From an uncultured Pseudobutyrivibrio sp. (GTDB taxonomy: Bacteria > Bacillota > Clostridia > Lachnospirales > Lachnospiraceae), in NCBI GenBank assembly GCA_900546435.1, contig URCQ01000005.1, positions 36,709 to 100,708 on the forward strand: a DNA stretch of 64,000 nt, given 5' to 3'. A program made the translations under genes and the position numbers. How positions within the stretch are numbered: position 1 is the stretch's first letter; each line of letters opens with the position of its first letter. Positions 34,338 through 41,286 of this stretch are shown in pieces. Under the pieces are notes generated by a model. That model searched no databases, had not been told where the DNA came from, and was given only the letters and a program-made list of their open reading frames with translations.

Positions 34338-35504
34338 GTGGAAATAGAAAAAAGGCGTGTGTATGCAGTTATAGATTTGGATGCCATGGATTCTAATATA
34401 AAAGCGATGGAACAGAATCTTTCAGCGGATGTTAAAATCATGGCAGTTATTAAAACAAATGCCTATGGTCATGGCGCCAGACAGATTGCTGGGCATTTAG
34501 AGTCTGACGAACGCATCATAGGGTATGCGGTTGCTACTGCGGAGGAAGCATTAGAATTGCGGACAGCAGGTATGAAGAAGATGATTCTGATTCTGGGTTA
34601 TGTGTTTGAAAAAGACTACGAAGCATTGATTGCGCAGGATGTTCGCTTTAGTGTGTATCGCTATGATATGGCAGAACAGCTGGACGACATTGCTAAAAAA
34701 TGCAATAAAAAGGCATATGTACATATAAAAATAGACACAGGCATGCATCGTATTGGTTTTCCGGTAGAGGAAGCATCCGTAGAAGAAATAAAAAAAATCG
34801 CTGGTCTTTCGCATTTGATGTTAGAAGGCATTTTCACACATTTTGCGCGGGCAGATGAAGTGGATAAAACGACTACAAAAAAGGCATACACAGCCTTTAT
34901 GGAAATGGTAAATGCATTAGCAGCACAGGGGATTCGATTCCCAATTTGTCATTGCTGTAATAGTGCGGCTATTTTAGAACTGCCACAGTATCACCAAAAC
35001 ATGGTACGCGCAGGTATCACGTTATATGGCTTGTGGCCTTCCGAAGAGATGAATCATCAATTTCCGTTATCTCCGTTATTATCGTTGTATAGTCACATTG
35101 TGCATATCAAAACGCTGCCAGAAGGCAGTCCTATTAGTTATGGCGGAACATACGTTACAACAAGAAAAAGTCGTATTGCAACAATCCCAGTGGGATATGG
35201 TGATGGCTATCCACGCTCTTTGTCAAACAAAGGATATGTGCTTGTACAGGGGAAAAGGGCACCGATTGTAGGAAGAGTATGTATGGATCAGTTCATGATC
35301 GATGTGACGGATATTCCGCAGGCATCTTATTTGGATCGTGTGACATTGATTGGTTCGGATGGAGAAGAGACGATTACCATGGAAGCATTAGGCGAGCAAT
35401 CCGGCCGGTTTAACTATGAATTGGCATGTGATCTTGGGATGCGTATTCCAAGATTTTACCGAAAGAATCACGAGATGATTGGCGAAAACGAAACTTTTGC
35501 ATAG
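34338..35504 (+). CDS. alr: Alanine racemase
   Basis: A 388-residue PLP enzyme that makes D-alanine for peptidoglycan. The lysine that binds PLP is Lys39 in AVIKTNAYGHG, and the second catalytic tyrosine region is ISYGGTYVT. The SRIATIPVGYGDGYPR and GRVCMDQFMIDVT blocks are conserved. I place the start at GTG 34338, about nine bases after AGAGGGAAG; a longer frame from 34278 overlaps nnr by 58 bases and adds residues foreign to the family. mazF lies downstream, as in Bacillus, but without an antitoxin gene between them. Confidence 0.95.
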   Translation: MEIEKRRVYAVIDLDAMDSNIKAMEQNLSADVKIMAVIKTNAYGHGARQIAGHLESDERIIGYAVATAEEALELRTAGMKKMILILGYVFEKDYEALIAQDVRFSVYRYDMAEQLDDIAKKCNKKAYVHIKIDTGMHRIGFPVEEASVEEIKKIAGLSHLMLEGIFTHFARADEVDKTTTKKAYTAFMEMVNALAAQGIRFPICHCCNSAAILELPQYHQNMVRAGITLYGLWPSEEMNHQFPLSPLLSLYSHIVHIKTLPEGSPISYGGTYVTTRKSRIATIPVGYGDGYPRSLSNKGYVLVQGKRAPIVGRVCMDQFMIDVTDIPQASYLDRVTLIGSDGEETITMEALGEQSGRFNYELACDLGMRIPRFYRKNHEMIGENETFA

Positions 35505-35570
35505 TCTAATATGAATAGCTTTAAAAATTGTGGAAATACTATTTATAAATTCAATTTTGGAGAGTGTAGT

Positions 35571-35918
35571 ATGACAATTCGAAGAGGCGATATTTATTAT
35601 GCAGACTTGCGTCCCGTTGTAGGCTCAGAACAAGGGGGCATACGACCGGTGTTAATCATTCAAAATGATGTCGGGAATGCACATTCACCGACAGTGATTT
35701 GCGCGGCAATTACTTCGCGCATGAACAAAGCAAAATTGCCGACGCATGTTTCTTTAGACAGTGGGAAATATGATCTTGTAAAAGATTCGGTTGTTCTGTT
35801 AGAACAACTACGAACAATTGATAAAACACGATTAAAGGATAAAATCTGTCATTTGGATAATCAGGTCTTATTTGAAATTGATAAGGCACTTGAAATCAGT
35901 TTGGAATTGCTTACATAG
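35571..35918 (+). CDS. mazF: MazF/EndoA-type mRNA interferase
   Basis: A 115-residue PemK/MazF-fold endoribonuclease that cleaves mRNA at specific sites. The core RRGDIYYADLRPVVGSEQGGIRPVLIIQND (positions 4-33 in part), ITSR and the C-terminal helix LFEIDKALEISLEL match B. subtilis EndoA. The start is ATG 35571 behind GGAGAG; an upstream in-frame ATG at 35511 is rejected because it adds a non-family extension. In B. subtilis the antitoxin ndoAI sits between alr and endoA. Here the 66-base gap is too short for one and I see none on either side. Confidence 0.92.
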   Translation: MTIRRGDIYYADLRPVVGSEQGGIRPVLIIQNDVGNAHSPTVICAAITSRMNKAKLPTHVSLDSGKYDLVKDSVVLLEQLRTIDKTRLKDKICHLDNQVLFEIDKALEISLELLT

Positions 35919-35968
35919 CAGTTTCATAGAAACAAACACATAAGAAAGAAAATGAGGAAGAAAGAACC

Positions 35969-37267
35969 ATGGATGAAGGAGTCAGGTGTTTGATTTGTAT
36001 AGCAGCACTTTTGGTCTGCTGTCTGTTGCAGGTCATCATTACAAGTTTTAAGATTGCAATTGATCATATCAATGATAGCGACTTAGAGGATTTACAACAA
36101 AATAATCCTATGGAAGCAGAAAAACTAGAGAAATATCATAGTGATGATCATTTACTGGTAATCAGCAGTTCGTTTTTACGTATTTTTACAGGGATTGGCA
36201 TTGTGATAAATTCTTTTTTACTACTGCAGGATGTAGTGATACCGTTTTTGACGACACCGACGATGACACTACTTGTTTTTATCATCGTATATATAGTTTT
36301 TTGTGTATTTTATGCCGTGTTCTTTTTTGGAACGGTGTACCGGGTCAGCTCCAAAAAGCATTGTAAAATTGCATTGCGCTATCTAAAAATATATGAGGTA
36401 CTTCGAGTTATCTTTCGTCCATTGATTTTGCTTTATGATTTTTTGAGTAAAAAGTTGAGCGGTTTGTTTGGTGTTGATCCCAAAGAAGAAGTGGATGATG
36501 TCACGGAGGATGAAATCATATCTATTGTCAACGAGGGACATGAACATGGTGTGCTCTTAGCAAGTGAGGCGGCCATGATACATAATATTTTTGAATTTGG
36601 TGATAAAGATGCAAAAGATATTATGGTGCACAGACGTCAGATTGTAGCCTTAGATGGAGAAATGACCTTTGGGGAAGCGCTAACTTTTATGCAGGAAGCA
36701 GCTTTTTCAAGATATCCAGTATATTTGAGTGATATGGATAACATTATCGGTATTTTACATATCAAGGATGCACTTTCTTACGCAAAAGATCACAGCAGTT
36801 ACCACCAGAAACTGCGTGACTTTGATGATTTGCTGCATTCAGCAGAATTTGTGCCAGAAACGCATAGTCTCAATACCTTGTTTGCAAAAATGCAGTCGAA
36901 GAAAAAGCATATGATGATTGTAGTAGATGAATATGGCCAGACAAGTGGCATTATCTCTATGGAAGATATTCTAGAGGAAATCGTGGGTAATATTCAGGAT
37001 GAACACGACGAAGAAGAAAACTCGATTGAGCAGGTGGCACCTGATTTCTATCGCATGGATGGTAGTACTTCTTTAGAAGAAGCAGCGGAAGTTCTTGGAA
37101 TCACATTTCCGGATGAGTATGAGACACTGAACGGTTTTTTGATAGCACATATTGATAAAATTCCGGAAGAACATGAAAAATTTGAAGTACAATATGAGGG
37201 ATATCGTTTTAAAGTCATGGATGTGGAAGGAAAAATGATACGCGAAGTTCAGGTGTTTGCTATATGA
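35969..37267 (+). CDS. CorC/HlyC-family membrane protein with CBS pair
   Basis: A 432-residue protein. The N-terminal third has membrane segments (about 8-28, 63-85, 93-122) in the position of a DUF21/CNNM domain, though the fit is loose. Then come two CBS domains from about 205 to 335 (MVHRRQIVALDG, AAFSRYPVYL, MMIVVDEYGQTSGIISMEDI) and a CorC/HlyC transporter-associated domain to the end. The family is linked to magnesium or cobalt efflux and is often labelled 'hemolysin', which is misleading. It starts 50 bases after mazF. The yebC promoter lies in its last codons. Confidence 0.87.
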   Translation: MDEGVRCLICIAALLVCCLLQVIITSFKIAIDHINDSDLEDLQQNNPMEAEKLEKYHSDDHLLVISSSFLRIFTGIGIVINSFLLLQDVVIPFLTTPTMTLLVFIIVYIVFCVFYAVFFFGTVYRVSSKKHCKIALRYLKIYEVLRVIFRPLILLYDFLSKKLSGLFGVDPKEEVDDVTEDEIISIVNEGHEHGVLLASEAAMIHNIFEFGDKDAKDIMVHRRQIVALDGEMTFGEALTFMQEAAFSRYPVYLSDMDNIIGILHIKDALSYAKDHSSYHQKLRDFDDLLHSAEFVPETHSLNTLFAKMQSKKKHMMIVVDEYGQTSGIISMEDILEEIVGNIQDEHDEEENSIEQVAPDFYRMDGSTSLEEAAEVLGITFPDEYETLNGFLIAHIDKIPEEHEKFEVQYEGYRFKVMDVEGKMIREVQVFAI

Positions 37268-37285
37268 TTCAAAAAATGATACACT
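37257..37285 (+). promoter_or_regulatory. Predicted sigma-A promoter of yebC
   Basis: TTGCTA (37257-37262, within the end of the upstream gene), a 17-base spacer and TACACT (37280-37285), 35 bases before the yebC start. Confidence 0.55.
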
Positions 37286-37320
37286 TAGAAAGAATACATT
37301 AGAAAAGAGGAATTTATTTT

Positions 37321-38049
37321 ATGTCAGGACATTCAAAATTTGCTAATATTAAGCATAAGAAGGAAAAAAATGATGCTGCAAAAGGTAAGGTATTTACCAT
37401 TATCGGACGTGAAATCGCAGTTGCAGTAAAAGAGGGCGGTCCAGATCCTGACAATAACAGCAGATTGCGTGATGTTATTGCCAAGGCAAAGGCCAACAAT
37501 ATGCCAAATGATACCATTGAACGAGGTATCAAAAAAGCGGCTGGCGATGCGAATGCTGTAAACTACGAAACAGTTACATATGAAGGATACGGTCCAAATG
37601 GTACCGCAATTATCGTAGATGCATTGACAGATAATAAGAACCGTACAGCAGCAAACGTGCGAAGTGCATTTACAAAGGGTAAAGGCAGCCTTGGAACCCA
37701 GGGATGTGTATCTTATATGTTCGATAAAAAGGGACAGATTATCATTGATAAAGAAGAGTGCGAGCTGGATGCAGATGATCTGATGATGATGGCATTAGAT
37801 GCCGGAGCAGAAGATTTTACAGAAGAAGAAGATTCATTCATTATTTTGACAGATCCAGATGATTTTTCTGCTGTTCGTGAATCACTTGAAAAAGAGAATA
37901 TTGCTATGGCAGATGCACAGGTAATGATGCTGCCTCAGACGTATGTAGAACTTACAGATGAGCAGGATTTATATAATATTAATAAGATCTTATCGTTGCT
38001 TGAAGAAGATGATGATGTACAGGAAGTGTATCATAACTGGGACGAGTAA
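37321..38049 (+). CDS. yebC: YebC/PmpR family regulator (translation/transcription)
   Basis: A 242-residue YebC-family protein. It begins with the hallmark MSGHSKFANIKHKKEKNDAA-type segment (SGHSKFANIKHKK), followed by GREIAVAVKEGGPDPDNN and the YEGYGPNGTAIIVDALTDNKNRT block, which is highly conserved. Family members were first described as transcriptional regulators and more recently some as aids to translation of proline-rich stretches. The start follows GAGG at normal distance. Length is normal. It precedes glgA by 28 bases. Confidence 0.95.
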   Translation: MSGHSKFANIKHKKEKNDAAKGKVFTIIGREIAVAVKEGGPDPDNNSRLRDVIAKAKANNMPNDTIERGIKKAAGDANAVNYETVTYEGYGPNGTAIIVDALTDNKNRTAANVRSAFTKGKGSLGTQGCVSYMFDKKGQIIIDKEECELDADDLMMMALDAGAEDFTEEEDSFIILTDPDDFSAVRESLEKENIAMADAQVMMLPQTYVELTDEQDLYNINKILSLLEEDDDVQEVYHNWDE

Positions 38050-38077
38050 TCGTTTGATGTATTAGGGAGGGCCTACA

Positions 38078-39532
38078 ATGAAGAAAGTGCTTTTTGCGGC
38101 AAGTGAGTGTGTGCCATTTGTTAAGACCGGAGGATTGGCAGATGTTGTTGGAGCATTGCCAAAAGAATTTGATCAGGCGGAATGGGATATCCGTGTGGTT
38201 GTTCCAAATTATACATGTATACCACCACAATATCGGGATCATTTCCAATATGTATGTAATTTCCAGATGGGAATGGGTTCTTATATAGGAGAACGCTATG
38301 TTGGTGTGATGCAGTATGAGTATCAGGGCATTACATATTATTTTATTGATAACTTAGAGTACTTTGAGTGCTTTTATCCATATGGTGATACGCGCTATGA
38401 TATCGAAAAATTCATTTTCTTCGATAAGGCAGTTTTGTCCATGCTGCCATTGATTGATTTCCAACCGGATATCATTCATTGTCATGATTGGCAGACAGGT
38501 CTGATTCCTGTATATTTAAAAACCGAATTTGCCGGAAACCCATTTTTCTGGGGAATGAAGGCCGTTATGACCATTCACAATCTGAAATTCCAGGGTGTAT
38601 GGGATATTGAAACAATACAAGGTATTTCAGGATTACCACTTTCTTTGTTTACACCGGATAAATTAGAGTTTAAAAAAGGCGCAAACATGTTAAAGGGAGG
38701 CCTGGTTTATGCTGATTATATCACAACAGTAAGTGATACTTATGCAGGTGAAATCCAGACACCATATTATGGGGAAGGTTTGGATGGACTGTTATCGGCA
38801 AGACATTTTGATATGCGGGGCATCGTAAATGGTATTGACTATGCTATGTATGACCCACAAAAAGATGATCTGATTTTCAAAAATTATAATGTATCGAATT
38901 TTAGAACGAATAAAAAGGTCAATAAAGAAAAGCTGCAGGAAATGCTAGGACTTGTAGTGGATAAGAAAAAATATATGATAGGTCTGATTTCCAGATTGAC
39001 AGATCAAAAGGGACTGGATCTGGTAAATTATTGTATCGAAAGACTCGTGGATGACAATACACAACTTGTTGTGATTGGAACTGGCGAGTCTCAATATGAA
39101 AATATGTTCCGTCATTTTGCCTGGAAATATCCAGATCGCATCTCAGCAAATATTTGCTATTCGGAAGATCTCGCACATAAGTTGTATGCTGCGGCAGATG
39201 CATTTTTGATGCCATCGCGTTTTGAACCATGTGGTTTGACACAGCTGATTTCTTTCCGCTATGGAACGGTTCCGATTGTCCGTGAGACAGGTGGACTGAA
39301 AGATACCGTTGTACCATACAATGAGTATGAACATACGGGAGATGGCTTCTCCTTTGCAAATTATAATGGGGATGAGCTTCTGAATACGGTGAATTATTCC
39401 AAATATGTTTTCTTTGAAAAGAAAGCAGAATGGAATAAGATGGTAGATCGCGGTATGAAGAAAGATTATTCATGGAAGAATTCAAAAACGAATTATGAGG
39501 GCTTATATGCATATCTGATGGGAGAAGCTTAA
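38078..39532 (+). CDS. glgA: Glycogen synthase (ADP-glucose type)
   Basis: A 484-residue GT5 glycosyltransferase that extends alpha-1,4-glucan from ADP-glucose. KTGGLADVVGALP at about 16-28 contains the ADP-glucose binding KTGGL. The C-terminal GT-B domain has LISRLTDQKGLDL and MPSRFEPCGLTQL, with the acidic and cysteine residues of the active site. Length is normal. AGGGAGG precedes the ATG. No glgC, glgD or glgB is in the window, so the gene is separated from the rest of the pathway. A terminator follows. Confidence 0.95.
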   Translation: MKKVLFAASECVPFVKTGGLADVVGALPKEFDQAEWDIRVVVPNYTCIPPQYRDHFQYVCNFQMGMGSYIGERYVGVMQYEYQGITYYFIDNLEYFECFYPYGDTRYDIEKFIFFDKAVLSMLPLIDFQPDIIHCHDWQTGLIPVYLKTEFAGNPFFWGMKAVMTIHNLKFQGVWDIETIQGISGLPLSLFTPDKLEFKKGANMLKGGLVYADYITTVSDTYAGEIQTPYYGEGLDGLLSARHFDMRGIVNGIDYAMYDPQKDDLIFKNYNVSNFRTNKKVNKEKLQEMLGLVVDKKKYMIGLISRLTDQKGLDLVNYCIERLVDDNTQLVVIGTGESQYENMFRHFAWKYPDRISANICYSEDLAHKLYAAADAFLMPSRFEPCGLTQLISFRYGTVPIVRETGGLKDTVVPYNEYEHTGDGFSFANYNGDELLNTVNYSKYVFFEKKAEWNKMVDRGMKKDYSWKNSKTNYEGLYAYLMGEA

Positions 39533-39552
39533 TGCCACATAGTATGAAACAT

Positions 39553-39589
39553 AAGGCGTCTGTGTATTTTATATACGCAGGCGCTTTTT
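39553..39589 (+). terminator. Rho-independent terminator after glgA
   Basis: AAGGCGTCTGTGTAT pairs with ATACGCAGGCGCTT (with two G-U pairs) and is followed by five T. Confidence 0.85.
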
Positions 39590-39616
39590 GCATGATAGAA
39601 ATCTTTTTTGTACACA
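39588..39616 (+). promoter_or_regulatory. Predicted promoter of tepA
   Basis: TTGCAT (39588-39593), 17 bases, TACACA (39611-39616). It starts in the T-run of the glgA terminator, 27 bases before the tepA start. Confidence 0.45.
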
Positions 39617-39643
39617 ATAGTAGAAAAAAGGTGAGGGTAAAAG

Positions 39644-40303
39644 ATGGATACGATCAAAGAGTATGGACAAGATATCATTACAACAGAAAAAGATAATCGC
39701 ATTCGTATTGTGACAGTGATTGGTGAAATTGAAGGGCATACAGTTGCTACAGACAGTACAAAAACGACAAAATATGAACACATGATACCGCTTTTGATTG
39801 CAATTGATCACGATGAACAGGTGGATGGCGTTTTATTTGTATTAAATACGATTGGTGGAGATGTAGAGTGTGGCCTTGCATTGGCTGAATTGATAGCATC
39901 CCTACGAAAACCGACGGTATCTCTTGTAATTGGTGGAAGCCATTCGATAGGCATACCCTTGGCAGTGGCTACAAATGATTCGTTTATTGTTCCGACAGCA
40001 ACCATGCTGGTTCATCCGGTGCGAATGAATGGTACACTACTTGGTGCACCGCAGACTTATTATCAATTCAATCAGATGCAGGATAGGATTGTGTCGTTTA
40101 TCAGTTCACATACGAAAATCGAAAAAGATCGCTTGGAATCATTGATGCTAGCAAAGGATACCATGGCAAAAGATTTAGGAACGATACTCGTTGGGAAAAA
40201 TGCGGTGGAGGAGGGTTTAATTGCACACGTTGGTGATTTACAGGATGCGATAGAAAGCCTGGAAAAGAAAGTGGAAGAGAAAAAAGAAGCCTTAAAATGT
40301 TAA
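39644..40303 (+). CDS. tepA: ClpP-fold serine protease (TepA-like)
   Basis: A 219-residue ClpP-superfamily protein related to B. subtilis YmfB/TepA (translocation-enhancing protein). GGDVECGLA (about 71-79) corresponds to the oxyanion loop, Ser101 in GGSHSIGIP is the likely nucleophile and His124 in LVHPVR the base. There is no ATPase-docking evidence. TepA-like genes lie near spoIIIE/ftsK in Bacillus; the same order, tepA-uppP-ftsK, is seen here and supports the call. The substrate is unknown. AAAGGTGAGG is the ribosome site. Confidence 0.85.
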   Translation: MDTIKEYGQDIITTEKDNRIRIVTVIGEIEGHTVATDSTKTTKYEHMIPLLIAIDHDEQVDGVLFVLNTIGGDVECGLALAELIASLRKPTVSLVIGGSHSIGIPLAVATNDSFIVPTATMLVHPVRMNGTLLGAPQTYYQFNQMQDRIVSFISSHTKIEKDRLESLMLAKDTMAKDLGTILVGKNAVEEGLIAHVGDLQDAIESLEKKVEEKKEALKC

Positions 40304-40324
40304 GGAATCTGTAGAAAAGTAATA

Positions 40325-40353
40325 ATGACACGTCATCTAAAATATGGTAATAT
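40325..40353 (+). promoter_or_regulatory. Predicted promoter of uppP with overlapping palindrome
   Basis: ATGACA (40325-40330), 17 bases, TAATAT (40348-40353). The -35 is part of ATGAC-AC-GTCAT, a 5-2-5 palindrome. Confidence 0.5.
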
Positions 40354-40387
40354 AAAAAAGTTAGAAATACATGTTTTGGAGGCAATT

Positions 40388-41266
40388 ATGTCATTATTAC
40401 AATCTATTTTAATGGGACTGATTCAAGGATTGACAGAATTTTTACCAGTAAGTAGTTCAGGTCATCTGGCACTTTTTAAAGCATTATTTGATGTGAATGC
40501 AGATACAGGTATTATGTTTGATGTTTTATTACATCTGGGAACATTGATTGCTATTTTTGTAGTTTATTATAAGGATATCTGGGAACTGATTTGTGAAGGA
40601 GTGGCAATCATCATTGACTTTTTTGTGAATGTTGGGCTATTTTTGGGCAATCTGTTTTCGAGGGAGAAAAAAGCATACCGAAAAATGGTAGCAACACCAT
40701 ACAGGCGCTTTGTAATGCTTATTATTGTATCTACCATTCCAACAGGAATTATGGGTGTACTTGGGCAGGATTTGATTGAAGCAGCATCGGCGACAGTGCT
40801 GATTCCGGGAATTTGTCTGATCATTACAAGTATCCTGCTGTTTGTTTCTGACCGCGTGAAGACAGGGAAAAAGACAGAAGAAAATGTGTCCTATGGAAAT
40901 GCAGTTGCGATTGGTGTTTGCCAGGGATTTGCGACATTACCAGGTTTGTCGCGCTCCGGAACAACGATTACAGCATGTCTGGTGAGCGGATTTGACCGCA
41001 CATTTGCAGTGAAATATTCGTTTATTATGTCAATTCCGGCAGTGCTAGGAGCTGCAGTATTGGAACTGAAGGACTTTAATCTCAGTGGCACAGCAACATC
41101 AGAACTTGTCAATTATGTGGTAGGTATGGCTGTTGCAGCAATTGTTGGCTATATCTGTATTAAGACAATGCTGCTTGTTGTTCGCAAGAAGAAATTTACG
41201 ATTTTCTCTGTATATTGCATGATTGTAGGTGTGATTGCAGTCATTGCAGGATGTATGGGATTATAA
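40388..41266 (+). CDS. uppP: Undecaprenyl-diphosphate phosphatase (BacA/UppP)
   Basis: A 292-residue multi-span membrane enzyme that converts undecaprenyl diphosphate to the monophosphate lipid carrier used for peptidoglycan. Motifs: GLIQGLTEFLPVSSSGHL at about 10-27 (catalytic Glu and Ser residues) and the second conserved loop GLSRSGTT. Eight or so hydrophobic segments follow the family pattern. The start is ATG 40388, five bases after GGAGGC; the frame is open from 40325, but that stretch contains the promoter. Loss or overexpression is known to alter bacitracin sensitivity. Confidence 0.94.
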   Translation: MSLLQSILMGLIQGLTEFLPVSSSGHLALFKALFDVNADTGIMFDVLLHLGTLIAIFVVYYKDIWELICEGVAIIIDFFVNVGLFLGNLFSREKKAYRKMVATPYRRFVMLIIVSTIPTGIMGVLGQDLIEAASATVLIPGICLIITSILLFVSDRVKTGKKTEENVSYGNAVAIGVCQGFATLPGLSRSGTTITACLVSGFDRTFAVKYSFIMSIPAVLGAAVLELKDFNLSGTATSELVNYVVGMAVAAIVGYICIKTMLLVVRKKKFTIFSVYCMIVGVIAVIAGCMGL

Positions 41267-41286
41267 ATAGTAGGGGATGATAGATT

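Noticed and set aside
38919..39617. A 232-codon minus-strand frame over the end of glgA
   Set aside because: It is antisense to conserved GT-B motifs and would cross the glgA terminator.
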